Source: an uncultured Woeseia sp. (lineage in GTDB: Bacteria; Pseudomonadota; Gammaproteobacteria; Steroidobacterales; Woeseiaceae). Taken from it: DNA of 32,800 nucleotides. Positions 1 to 7,917 of this stretch are shown here, piece after piece. The notes below the pieces were generated by a model that was not told the origin of the DNA, searched no databases, and saw only the letters and a program-made list of their open reading frames with translations. Made by a program: the position numbers and the translations under genes. The stretch is taken from the NCBI GenBank assembly GCA_937925605.1, contig CALALV010000111.1, positions 1-32,800 on the forward strand, written 5' to 3'. How positions within the stretch are numbered: position 1 is the first letter of the stretch; every line of letters begins with the position of its first letter.

Positions 1-1212
1 AATGGGTGGCCGGCTTGCCGTGGAATCACCGGCCGGAATGGCGTGGAATACGCACTCGTAGATGCCGCCGTCGTTGCCGACGAGCAGATAGTTCTCGTCA
101 TTGGGGTCAAAGGCCAACGCGTGGTGGTCGACGTGCTTCGTTTCGGCGCGCTGCGGCGTGAAGGTCTTGCCGCCGTCCTCGCTGACGTGCATTACGACGT
201 CCATCTGGTAGACGCGGTCGAGCTTGTGGGGGCTTGCGAAGATTTCCTGGTAGTAGTGCGGGCCGGTGCCGCTCGAGAGGTACTCGGAGCGCTTCTCCCA
301 GCTCTCGCCGCCGTCGAGCGAGCGCCAGAAGCCGCCCTTGCGGTTGGCAAGCTCGATGGTCGCGTAGACGACGTCGGGGTTGACCGGCGAGATCGCGAGG
401 CCGGTCTTGCCCATCGTCTCCTCGGGCAGGCCTTGCGTGACTTCGCGCCAGGTCTCGCCGCCGTCCTCGGACTTGTGGATGCCGGTGCCGGGGCCCCCGT
501 CGAGCAGTACCGCGACGTTGCGGTAGCGCTGCCAGGACACGGCGAGCATGACGTCCGGGTTGCGGGGATCGAGGTGGACTTCGGAGACGCCGGTGTACTC
601 GTCGTCGAGTTCCGTGTTGCCGAGGCCCTCGCCCAGCACCTTGCGCCAGGTCTCGCCGCCGTCGGTGGTCTTGTAGAGGCCGCGCTCGCCGCCGCCGGAC
701 CACAGGGGACCCTGCGCCGCGACGAACACGACGTTCGAGTCGCGCGGGTCCACGCGGATCATGCCGATGCGCTCGGAGGCATCTAACCCGACCTTCTCCC
801 AGTTCTGCCCGCCGTCGCGGCTGCGAAAGACGCCCGAGCCGTACCCGACGTGCCGCCCGCTGACGTTCTCGCCGGTACCGACCCAGATGACGTCAGGGTC
901 GTTCGGGTCAACGGTGATGGAGCCGATGGAGTAGGAATCCTCGTTGTCGAAGACCGGCTGCCAGGTGGTGCCGGCATTGACGGTTTTCCAGACGCCGCCG
1001 GAGCCTACGGCGACGTACCAGGTGCTTTGGTCGGTGGGGGAGATGGCGATGTCGGCGATGCGGCCGGACATGAGGGCTGGGCCGATGGTGCGGAGTTCGA
1101 GGCCCTTGAACGTGGCTTCGTTGAAGCCCGGATCGGACTCGGCGTCGTTGTCGGATTGAGCAAGGACGGTCGACGTCAGAAGGACAGCGGCGAAGCAGGC
1201 GTATCGATTCAC
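1..1212 (-). CDS. Secreted BNR/Asp-box beta-propeller protein (sortilin/VPS10-like), 3' end cut by window
   Basis: The visible 404 codons start with GTG at 1212, preceded at a good distance by a GGGGAGAG ribosome site. A short hydrophobic N-terminus ending around VLAQS looks like a signal peptide. The mature part opens with a 'LRTIGPALMSGRIADIAI' segment and then carries repeated Asp-box motifs: SRDGGQNW, TTDGGETW, SEDGGETW, SLDGGESW and SEDGGKTF. This is the pattern of the large exported WD40/YVTN/BNR-like proteins annotated as glycosyl hydrolase or sortilin-like, usually 700-1100 residues and of unknown biochemical role. A late segment (HVDHHALAFDPND, LLVGNDGGIYE) also matches that family. 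After 'IYE', in the last 20 or so codons, the sequence no longer looks like the usual 'S.D.G.TW' continuation, so divergence or a frame problem near the edge is possible. The family call is firm; the function is not known. Confidence 0.85.
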   Translation of the reverse strand, partial: MNRYACFAAVLLTSTVLAQSDNDAESDPGFNEATFKGLELRTIGPALMSGRIADIAISPTDQSTWYVAVGSGGVWKTVNAGTTWQPVFDNEDSYSIGSITVDPNDPDVIWVGTGENVSGRHVGYGSGVFRSRDGGQNWEKVGLDASERIGMIRVDPRDSNVVFVAAQGPLWSGGGERGLYKTTDGGETWRKVLGEGLGNTELDDEYTGVSEVHLDPRNPDVMLAVSWQRYRNVAVLLDGGPGTGIHKSEDGGETWREVTQGLPEETMGKTGLAISPVNPDVVYATIELANRKGGFWRSLDGGESWEKRSEYLSSGTGPHYYQEIFASPHKLDRVYQMDVVMHVSEDGGKTFTPQRAETKHVDHHALAFDPNDENYLLVGNDGGIYECVFHAIPAGDSTASRPPI

Positions 1213-1387
1213 GATTCTCTCCCCGGATGATCGATGGATCCGAAGCACGGTCCACGGAACGGCATTCTTTTACGAATTGGCGAACGATTGTGCCACAGCC
1301 GGAAGTCGGGAATCGCCTGGCGCACGATAGCGCCACGGGCTGGTCACGGCTTGGGTTGCTGCAGGCTTACTTCTTATGCCGGCGTGG
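1213..1387. other. Intergenic gap between parE and the BNR gene
   Basis: No coding signal is convincing here. The gap contains the ribosome site of the BNR gene and a perfect 6-bp stem, TGGCGC-ACGATA-GCGCCA, at 1318-1335. That stem lies just downstream of parE and could be a weak terminator for the defence island, but no T-run follows it on either strand. Confidence 0.35.
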
Positions 1388-1675
1388 TCAAAGCCAGGAC
1401 TCGACATCCTGTCGACCGAGGATGGTCATGACTTCCACCGTGCCATCGATGACACGGTAGTAGACGCTATCCACACCGCAGGTGCTGCGTCGATAACCTG
1501 GGCGAATGTCATCGATCGCCGGATACGCGTGTGGCCGCGCTGCCAGTTTCTCGAAATGCTCGAAGAACGCGATGAAGTAGCGATCCGCCTGGATCTCCCC
1601 GTACTCGCGTACGCCATGCCGGTAGATTCGTTCGAGATCCGCTCTAGCCGTTTCGCTGATCCGATAATTCGCCAT
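1388..1675 (-). CDS. parE: ParE/RelE-superfamily toxin
   Basis: This 95-residue basic protein has the ParE layout: an N-terminal YRISETARADLERIYRHG helix region, a central 'RPHAYPAIDDIRPGYRRSTCG' basic segment, and C-terminal strands 'DSVYYRVIDGTVEVMTILGRQD'. Family members poison DNA gyrase (ParE) or cleave mRNA on ribosomes (RelE); the R.GYRRS..G pattern and the ParD-like partner favour ParE. The ATG lies 32 nt inside the upstream antitoxin gene, so the pair is translationally coupled. It is the last gene of the co-directional defence island, where toxin-antitoxin pairs commonly act as stabilisers. The gyrase target is inferred from the family only. Confidence 0.88.
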   Translation of the reverse strand: MANYRISETARADLERIYRHGVREYGEIQADRYFIAFFEHFEKLAARPHAYPAIDDIRPGYRRSTCGVDSVYYRVIDGTVEVMTILGRQDVESWL

Positions 1676-1904
1676 CGCGCCGCATCTCGTCCCTGATTTC
1701 GGCGCGTATCTGCTCGCGAGACAACTCGGTGAAGCCGCTTTGCTCGGCCTCCATCAACCGAGCCCGGATGACCTCGATCTCGCGTGCCTTGCGAATCAGG
1801 TCATTCACGGCATCACTGTTGCTTCGGTACTCGCCTTCGACTTCTACCTTGTGCTTGAGCCACTTGGCGTTGGGCTTGGTGAAAGAGATGCTCTGGCGTG
1901 ACAC
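1644..1904 (-). CDS. parD: ParD-type ribbon-helix-helix antitoxin
   Basis: This 86-residue protein starts with GTG at 1904. The N-terminal 'QSISFTKPNAKWLKHKVEVEGEYRSNSDAVNDLIRKARE' region is the ParD/CopG ribbon-helix-helix DNA-binding fold, with a short beta strand followed by two helices around the 'EGEYRSNSDAV' turn. The charged C-terminal tail (about residues 45-86, rich in Glu and Arg) would wrap the ParE toxin. Antitoxins of this type neutralise the toxin and repress their own operon. The gene precedes and overlaps parE by 32 nt, the standard antitoxin-first order. The GTG start has only a weak ribosome site (TAGAG, close to the start), and no alternative ATG fits the fold. Confidence 0.88.
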   Translation of the reverse strand: MSRQSISFTKPNAKWLKHKVEVEGEYRSNSDAVNDLIRKAREIEVIRARLMEAEQSGFTELSREQIRAEIRDEMRRDGELSDQRNG

Positions 1905-2104
1905 GTGCTCTACCGTTTTCGATCTCGGATGGTGCGAAATTGCACCAATTCGGCACCCAAGTCAAACCGTTCCGCATGCATCGTGAATCGCGAATTCGCA
2001 TCAATCGCCCGGCGTCACGCCTTCCAGCCGCTTGGCGATCACCGTTTAGCCTGGCCCCACAAGTGCCTTGGTACCAGCAACGAAACCGATTGTTTCCACA
2101 AGAT
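1905..2104. other. Intergenic leader of parDE
   Basis: This 200-bp gap separates the HNH gene stop from parD. It is visibly more AT-rich than the flanking genes and probably holds the autoregulated parDE promoter. I could not single out a confident -10/-35 pair or operator. Confidence 0.3.
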
Positions 2105-3088
2105 CTAATTTCTTCTGACCTGTGCCTCCAGAAACACATTGTTCCGATGGTAGTCGAGATAGCGGCGCTGCCCCTCCGAGAAGGACCCGGCATTGAATGG
2201 CTCATCGACTGGCACGTTCATGCGGCGCAACGACTCCCGGTGAGCCGTCGGGGAAATCAGCAGTCGACCCCGGTCCTCGAATGATATGAATCCACGATCG
2301 AATAGATGATCGATGGTCGGCGTCAGAAGGAGGCCGTTCTCGCCATCGAGCCGCTCGGCATTGTCGCTGTCTCGCCATGGCTTGCAATGGCTGGCACGCA
2401 AGTGCTCGAGACGATCGACTCGGCTGACCCGGCACGCCTGCTCGATGGCGCAGACGTTTCGCTTGAACTGGCCCTGTCCCCGCCGGGCAATAATGACTTC
2501 CTCTTTCTCCGTCTCCGACAAGGTTGCGCTCGTTCGAATCGATTCAGCCAGGTGTTCCTCCCACCGCAGCTGACCGCGGGTGTCCGCTAGCATTCTTTCC
2601 TTGTCAGACATGCGATTAGCCGCGATCAGCGTCCGCGCCTCGTGGCCGATCAGGCGAACCAGTTCCGCCGCGAACGGTTCCGGCAATTCCGTCAGGTACA
2701 CACCCTGGTTTCCGCGGCCGGAAGATTGAATCGGCGAGTACCTATCGGGCCGCACCGAAGCCAACGCTGCCATGTGCTCCGCCGGCCTGATCCTGTTGTT
2801 CAGCTCGAAGTACCGGCAATCGACTTTCCAGCCGACCTGATTCCAATACTCGCCGGTTGAGCCGAACTCCGCCGGCTTCGGGCATTCATACGCGGACGAC
2901 TGCGCGATGGAAATTGCCCGAATGTAAGTGTTTTCGAAGGAGAAGATGACGTCTCCGGGAGAAACCTCGCGCATGAACTCGTAGAACGGATTTCGGTTGC
3001 CGTTCGCGTTTCGCTTCGGCGACCAGAGGTAGTTACCGTCGCGCTCCTGACGGTAGGTCTGATTCTGGTTAACCCACCAAAATCGCAT
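2105..3088 (-). CDS. EVE/PUA-like domain + HNH endonuclease (putative modification-dependent restriction enzyme)
   Basis: This 327-residue protein has two parts. Residues 1 to about 110 (FWWVNQNQTYRQE, GNYLWSP, then VSPGDVIFSF and IRAISIAQS) have the pattern of an EVE/PUA-like domain, a fold used to read modified bases such as 5-methyl- or hydroxymethyl-cytosine. Residues 228-285 form an HNH_2-type nuclease: H234-C-K-P-W, N243, E245-R-L-D-G, N251-G, then D260..F263-D-R-G-F-I-S-F. The start chosen is the ATG at 3088, which has GAGGTC just upstream and opens exactly on the conserved domain; an in-frame upstream start at 3127 only adds unlike sequence. The gene follows the DUF6339-like gene after 89 nt on the same strand. 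By analogy with McrA-type enzymes it probably cuts modified foreign DNA. The base it recognises is unknown. Confidence 0.82.
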   Translation of the reverse strand: MRFWWVNQNQTYRQERDGNYLWSPKRNANGNRNPFYEFMREVSPGDVIFSFENTYIRAISIAQSSAYECPKPAEFGSTGEYWNQVGWKVDCRYFELNNRIRPAEHMAALASVRPDRYSPIQSSGRGNQGVYLTELPEPFAAELVRLIGHEARTLIAANRMSDKERMLADTRGQLRWEEHLAESIRTSATLSETEKEEVIIARRGQGQFKRNVCAIEQACRVSRVDRLEHLRASHCKPWRDSDNAERLDGENGLLLTPTIDHLFDRGFISFEDRGRLLISPTAHRESLRRMNVPVDEPFNAGSFSEGQRRYLDYHRNNVFLEAQVRRN

Positions 3089-3177
3089 CTGACCTCTATC
3101 TCTGTGCTCTTGGTTGCATTCGATCAACCAGATGTATTTGTTGCTACGCGCCGCGACCGGAATGGTTGGCAGGACAC

Positions 3178-3945
3178 CTAATCCGCTGAGCGCCCACTTC
3201 CTGGCAGCTCCAGGTTAGATTGATGAGCGCCCGGACGCCATGCGTCGAATTCCCCCGGCAATAGCTCCAGTATCTGCTCCCCCCTCAATCCGTATATATC
3301 GTAAGTCAGATCGAGCTGCTGCAGCACACGCACAAACCGTCGCACGGTACCTGGCTGCGGTTTCGTCGTATGCGCGCCGATCTTCGGGGCGTTACGCCGC
3401 GAATCGAAATACAGTTCGCTGGCCGCCTCCAGCACGCCCGGATTGGCAATGAGATCCTGCCGGCTCGCGATTTCGTGATACACGCCACTTTCCGTATGCA
3501 CGGGCCCGGTCAACAGCAGCCGCGCAACGTCGCCATGCCGCCGGTACACGAGGTAGGGTCCGTACAGCAGGTGCCGCAGCCGGTGTCGGTAACCCGATTC
3601 CGGAATGTGCCGATAGTCCCGCCCCGGGCGCCGCAGACCGTCGCTGCCGACCGGACAAACCTGCTCGAAGAAATACAGCGACAGCCACGCCCACAGCCCG
3701 GGAATCCGCTCCGCGGTGTTGGCATCAAGGCCCCCGAGCCGATCCACCAGGTACTTCGCAAGTTCCAGCCGGCTGCCGAACTCGCGCGGCTCGATGGCTA
3801 TCTCGACCGGCAGCTCGGTCGTGTAGCCGCCGCCTTCCAGCAACTCGCTCGGTGGCTCGCTGTGCGTGCCCTTGCGCAACCGCTCGAGCTGAGCGCGAAA
3901 GCGCTCCATGCCCAGTGTCGTCAATGCGCGCACCGTGGCGCTCAT
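3178..3945 (-). CDS. DUF6339-like protein, third gene of the GHKL-ATPase module
   Basis: This 255-residue protein has no recognisable nuclease, ATPase or membrane motif. I place it near DUF6339 because of the C-terminal block 'ASELYFDS' (176-182), 'GTVRRFVRVLQQLDLTYDIY' (199-218) and 'QILELLPGEFDAW' (224-236), with the upstream 'YGPYLVYRRHGD' segment. From memory, such proteins occur next to HSP90-like ATPases and R-M components in defence islands; their activity is not known. The ATG at 3945 shares its A with the TGA of the upstream gene (TGATG), so the two are translationally coupled. An in-frame start at 4032 would add 29 residues that read as out-of-frame sequence of the upstream gene and is rejected. 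Confidence 0.72.
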   Translation of the reverse strand: MSATVRALTTLGMERFRAQLERLRKGTHSEPPSELLEGGGYTTELPVEIAIEPREFGSRLELAKYLVDRLGGLDANTAERIPGLWAWLSLYFFEQVCPVGSDGLRRPGRDYRHIPESGYRHRLRHLLYGPYLVYRRHGDVARLLLTGPVHTESGVYHEIASRQDLIANPGVLEAASELYFDSRRNAPKIGAHTTKPQPGTVRRFVRVLQQLDLTYDIYGLRGEQILELLPGEFDAWRPGAHQSNLELPGSGRSAD

Positions 3946-4721
3946 CAGCGCATCTCCTTGTCGAGCGCCGTTTGCAGCCGCTGCCGAGCCTGCCGCGCCT
4001 TGCAGAATGCCTGCACGGCCTCCTCTATCCACTCGCGCTGCCGGCTTCTCGCGCCCTCGGTCACGCCGCCCGGCGGCGTCCCGATGCCGGGCAGCGTGCC
4101 AGCGTAGCGCAGCCAGAGGCTAGTCCAGTCGCTGTCGTCAAAGGCGGGATCGGTAATCTCCTGCTCGATCACGATTTCGTGCAAGACGCGGCGCAGCACC
4201 TCGGGATACACGAGCCCGAGAAACGAGCCCGCCGAGCGCGCCGCCTCGCTCACACCGTCGAGGCGGTTGTTGAGCTCGAGCACCGGCCAATCGCTCAGTT
4301 CGAGGCGCCAGGCGCGGTCGCCGAGGTCGCAAAAATCGACCGGCAGCAGCGACTGGCGCTGTTCCAGGCTGTCCTCGGGCCCGAGTGGCACGAGCTTGTC
4401 CGCGACGCCGAGCAACAAGCCGTAGCGTTTGCTCCGGTCCACTACCTTGAGGCGGAATTTCGGCAACGGTCGCCGGCTGAGTTCCGTGAGCCGCGTATCC
4501 TTAGGCTCTCGCGGTTCGGCAACCGTGCCGAGCGAAAAACGCATGTACGAGACGACGTTGTAGGCCTCGATGTAGACCCACGCGTCTTTCGGAAAGCGCA
4601 GCCCCGACAGGTCGTAGTCGGCCGAAAACGCGTACTCGCCCTCCGGCGTCGTGCGCAGGCGAACGGTCACGCGCGAGCGTGCGATCTTGCGGCGTCCGGT
4701 GTAGTTAAGCCGGCGAATCAC
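3945..4721 (-). CDS. Unrecognised 258-aa protein, second gene of the GHKL-ATPase module
   Basis: I do not recognise a family here. The N-terminal 110 residues are rich in alternating hydrophobic/charged strands (RSRVTVRLRTTPEGEYAF, AWVYIEAYNVVSYMRFSLG, KFRLKVVDRSKRYGLLLG), which suggests a beta-sandwich. The C-terminal half is helical and ends in a basic Arg/Gln-rich helix (QAFCKARQARQRLQTALDK). No catalytic motif, signal peptide or membrane segment is visible. The gene starts with GTG at 4721 overlapping the ATPase stop by 4 nt (GTGA), and its stop overlaps the next ATG, so it is made together with both neighbours. An adaptor or nucleic-acid-binding subunit of a complex is a reasonable guess, no more. 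Confidence 0.75.
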   Translation of the reverse strand: MIRRLNYTGRRKIARSRVTVRLRTTPEGEYAFSADYDLSGLRFPKDAWVYIEAYNVVSYMRFSLGTVAEPREPKDTRLTELSRRPLPKFRLKVVDRSKRYGLLLGVADKLVPLGPEDSLEQRQSLLPVDFCDLGDRAWRLELSDWPVLELNNRLDGVSEAARSAGSFLGLVYPEVLRRVLHEIVIEQEITDPAFDDSDWTSLWLRYAGTLPGIGTPPGGVTEGARSRQREWIEEAVQAFCKARQARQRLQTALDKEMR

Positions 4722-6634
4722 GACTCAAGCTCCTCGCCCGCCAGGACCTTTACCCGGATGTCGCGATGCAGATCGAATCCCCGGACCGTCAGCTCGAAAT
4801 CTGCGGCACCGATACCGAACACGAGGAAATTCTGCTCGCAGCGGTGAATCTCGGCACCTTTCGTGCTGACGCGTATCGGCGGCTTGTCCAGCTCGAAGTC
4901 CGGCAGCTGGTACTGCTTTAACGCATTGCCCCGGCGCACGTCGTAGGCGACCCGCACCGCTGCATAGCGCGGCCCCTTCTCCTCGTTACCGCTGCCACGC
5001 AGCCGAAATCCGCCTTTGAGCTTCTGCAACTCGATCTGCCGATCGCTCCCAACCGTTTCGATAGCGGCATCGTCCTCACCATCGCCCTGGCCGGGTTCAT
5101 CGTCCGGCTTGTCCACGTGAATGAGGTCGTCTTCCGTGGGGATCTCCAGCGAAAACAACTGCTGCAGCAGGCGAAAGTCCCGGCCAGCGGCCGGCCGCGT
5201 CAGTAACCGGACAATCTCGCGCGGCGCGTTCTTTACGTAGCGCAGCGTGTACGGGCCATGGCGGTAACGGTCCTTGAACTTCGGCGAGCGCTCCTGCCAT
5301 TCCGTGTGCGCGGGATTTTCCGAATCGCCGAGCAGTGCAGACAGCGCGCGGTCGCGGACATTGACGATGGCCCGGATGCCCTTCGGGATCGACGCGCGCA
5401 CGCCGGCAATCGTAATGCCGTCGCGGACGAAATGGTCGTCGGCGTGGTTGAGCCCCTCGTCGCGCTCGAGGTAGAGGTCGAATCGCGACAGCGCAGATTC
5501 GTCGTCTGCCGGCTTGACCCACACCGGCACGGTGAGCGCGACCGGCTCGCCGGCGTCGAAGCGTCGCCGCAGCCGATCGAGGACGTCGGGAGACAGGAAG
5601 TCGTCCGCCCATCGCGGCGCGTATTCCTCGGGCGGCGGCTCGAGCGCCACGTGGTCCCGGCGGGGCAGCTCGATGCCCCATCGCGCCAGCCGGAAGACGC
5701 GCTGCAGGTTCGGGTTGCCTCCGTCTGCCGATTCTGCCAGGTAGTCGAACAGCGTGGATGCGTCGAGCCGCACCGATTCGCCGTCATGCAGGACCTCGAC
5801 GCTCAGGTCGCCGGCGATGATCGGCATAAAGTAATGGCGAACGATCGAGTCGACGAGCACCGGCGCCGTCAGCTCAGGGTCCGGGTACGGCACGACCACC
5901 GACAGGCCGGACTCGTGACCGCGCGCGAGCCCGAAGTGCGCGCAGAACCGCTCAGTCCAGGCCTCGTCCTCGACCGGCATCGCAAAGTCCTCCGCGAAAC
6001 AGCCGAAGTAACCGTAGGGGTAGTAGCGCTGCCCGTCGAGCTTATGGATCTTGAGCACCGACTGCCCCATGAGCAGTCGCCGCTCGTCGTTCGCGCGCCG
6101 CGTCAGCGCGAAAAACGAATTGATCCGCGAGGCCGCCTGGAACACGGTCTTGCCGAGCCCCCAGCGACCGAGTTCCGAGGCATGTTTCCGCGACCGGCCG
6201 ATATTGCGCCAGAAGAAAAAGAAATCGTTGCGCAGGCCGTTCTCGACATCGATCTCCTCGTCCTCGCTCAGTGCCGGATCCCCCTGCAGGCCGCGTGTGC
6301 CGAAATCCTCGATGGCGATGTACGAGAGCGGCTCGTCGGCCGGCGGCGGCTTGGTCAGGCCGCTGCGGCTGGCGTTCAGGTGCGGCGCCAGGCCATTCGT
6401 GTAGTCACGCTTCTCCGGTCCGTCAAGCGCAGCGTCGGCGAGTGCGACGCTGATGCGCATCGAGAGATTCTCGCCGGGCCTTCGGGCATCTAATGAATTC
6501 TGAATGGCTTCGCGGACCAGGGCATCAGCCATGCTGCCGAGCGCTTCGGTGGAAAAGAACTCGGCCTCGATCGGATCGATGTTCATCTCGCCGGGCTGCA
6601 TGCGGCGGAAGCGCCATTGGGGAAACTCGGGCAT
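4718..6634 (-). CDS. GHKL (HSP90/MutL-fold) ATPase, core of a candidate defence module
   Basis: This 638-residue protein starts at the ATG at 6634; an in-frame TTG at 6652 would add six residues. All three Bergerat-fold ATP-binding boxes are visible: N-box 'REAIQNSLDA' (41-50, with E42 and N46), G1 box 'IEDFGTRGLQGD' (108-119, D110/G112/G115), and G2 lid 'GRWGLGKTVF' (156-165). A second region around 'GIRAIVNVRDRALSALLGD' and a beta-rich C-terminal 90 residues follow an acidic linker (GEDDAAIE). HSP90-like ATPases of this kind (paraMORC, MutL-like) dimerise around DNA on ATP binding and occur with restriction components. The gene lies 29 nt downstream of the PD-(D/E)XK gene and is coupled by GTGA to the 258-aa gene. 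No nuclease domain is seen, so it probably works as the switch of a multi-protein complex. Confidence 0.88.
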   Translation of the reverse strand: MPEFPQWRFRRMQPGEMNIDPIEAEFFSTEALGSMADALVREAIQNSLDARRPGENLSMRISVALADAALDGPEKRDYTNGLAPHLNASRSGLTKPPPADEPLSYIAIEDFGTRGLQGDPALSEDEEIDVENGLRNDFFFFWRNIGRSRKHASELGRWGLGKTVFQAASRINSFFALTRRANDERRLLMGQSVLKIHKLDGQRYYPYGYFGCFAEDFAMPVEDEAWTERFCAHFGLARGHESGLSVVVPYPDPELTAPVLVDSIVRHYFMPIIAGDLSVEVLHDGESVRLDASTLFDYLAESADGGNPNLQRVFRLARWGIELPRRDHVALEPPPEEYAPRWADDFLSPDVLDRLRRRFDAGEPVALTVPVWVKPADDESALSRFDLYLERDEGLNHADDHFVRDGITIAGVRASIPKGIRAIVNVRDRALSALLGDSENPAHTEWQERSPKFKDRYRHGPYTLRYVKNAPREIVRLLTRPAAGRDFRLLQQLFSLEIPTEDDLIHVDKPDDEPGQGDGEDDAAIETVGSDRQIELQKLKGGFRLRGSGNEEKGPRYAAVRVAYDVRRGNALKQYQLPDFELDKPPIRVSTKGAEIHRCEQNFLVFGIGAADFELTVRGFDLHRDIRVKVLAGEELES

Positions 6635-6663
6635 TTCTATCGAATATTGCAAGTGCTAAAAAT

Positions 6664-7860
6664 TCAATCCTCGATCATGCGCTCTATTCTTGGCTTGAAA
6701 ACGTTCACAAACTGATTGAGGCAATCCGAGAAAAACGCCTTGATTGCAGCGCGATGTTTGGGAGCGTGAACATCTGAAAACCTCCTGGACACAGCGACCG
6801 AGTACGTCTTGTCACGCTCGTCCCATTTCGCCTCGAATCCCAGCTCGCGCTCGATTTCCTCGCGTTCGCTCAACAGCCGCTCGAACGCGGCATCGCCGAA
6901 AGCCTTCTTGGAAAGGCGCAAATAGACGCCAACACATTCACGACTTTTGGAGAAATAGGCACTGATCCATGTCGCATTAAATGATTCGGCAATCTTGAAG
7001 TAGATATTCTGTGACCTTGTAACACTTGCCAGTTGCTGCGATGCATCGTCCAGAACCAACTCGCTGAGAAACTCTGTCCAGAAATCCTGATAGAACTTTG
7101 CGGTCTCGCCCAGCTCCGCATCCTCTTCCTGCTCGATGGCTTTATCGTCGGATATTGACGCACCTTCCGGAACTTCGATCACTATTCGTTGCAATTCGAC
7201 CGTCCTGGCAAGCACGCGAGGCTGCACAAGCATTCCGATGTCGGGATTCTTGAAAATGGCTACCTCGACCAATCCGAAAGTGAATTCCAGGCTGCCTACG
7301 TTGCCGAGAAATTCCGTGATCGCTCCCGCACCTTCCCGTATCCCATCGCCGACGATCAACAGCAGGAATCGTCCGTGTTGCAACGTGCGTTGGATCTCGT
7401 CTACAAACTCCCCCTCTGAGACGTCCGGATACTGCTCTGCAACCAGCTCGAAAAGTGCGTTGCCCTTCCTCTGCAGGCGCCGCGAAACCTCGCGCTGCAG
7501 GTCCTCGTAGCTCCAACGGGACAATTCCTTGGCATAATCAAGAATCTGGGCTACGACCTTCCTGCGCGCCTCGGGATTTCTCCAGAGCTTCGCTTCCATG
7601 AGGACTAGGCGACCGGTTGGGGTAACGAACAAGGCGTCCAGCGGTCCGGCCGGTGTGTTCAGCTCCTTGCACACTGGCAAAAGGTGCTCGTAGGCCCTGT
7701 CGATCTGTCGAATCGGCAAGCATTCCGGGTGATCGAACACCAGGTCCTGAACGAAGCGTTCGTCGTAATCGGCCGCTGACGTCGACAGTCGTTCAAATTG
7801 AAGCGGGTCGCCGGCCGACCTAACAATGATTGGCGCTCCGTATCCGCTTTCAATCGACAT
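6664..7860 (-). CDS. PD-(D/E)XK nuclease-like protein with DUF4268-like C-terminus
   Basis: This 398-residue protein starts at the ATG at 7860; an ATG at 7896 and a TTG at 7902 are in frame upstream. The N-terminal half has a PD-(D/E)XK signature: D75 in 'GPLDALFV', E89-A-K91 in 'RLVLMEAKLW', and Q105 in 'VAQILDYAKEL'. The C-terminal third, from about residue 255 (FYQDFWTEFLSEL, then 'WISAYFSKS' and 'YLRLSKKAF'), matches the DUF4268 pattern, a domain often found at the end of restriction-like endonucleases and Type I R-M companions. The gene follows hsdR by about 57 nt on the same strand and has lower GC than its neighbours. It could be a nuclease effector of the downstream ATPase module, or an accessory of the Type I system. 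Confidence 0.82.
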   Translation of the reverse strand: MSIESGYGAPIIVRSAGDPLQFERLSTSAADYDERFVQDLVFDHPECLPIRQIDRAYEHLLPVCKELNTPAGPLDALFVTPTGRLVLMEAKLWRNPEARRKVVAQILDYAKELSRWSYEDLQREVSRRLQRKGNALFELVAEQYPDVSEGEFVDEIQRTLQHGRFLLLIVGDGIREGAGAITEFLGNVGSLEFTFGLVEVAIFKNPDIGMLVQPRVLARTVELQRIVIEVPEGASISDDKAIEQEEDAELGETAKFYQDFWTEFLSELVLDDASQQLASVTRSQNIYFKIAESFNATWISAYFSKSRECVGVYLRLSKKAFGDAAFERLLSEREEIERELGFEAKWDERDKTYSVAVSRRFSDVHAPKHRAAIKAFFSDCLNQFVNVFKPRIERMIED

Positions 7861-7917
7861 GGCAATTCCCGATTGCCCGATACTCCGGGGCGGCATCCGC
7901 AATTGGCCTGGAGCCGC

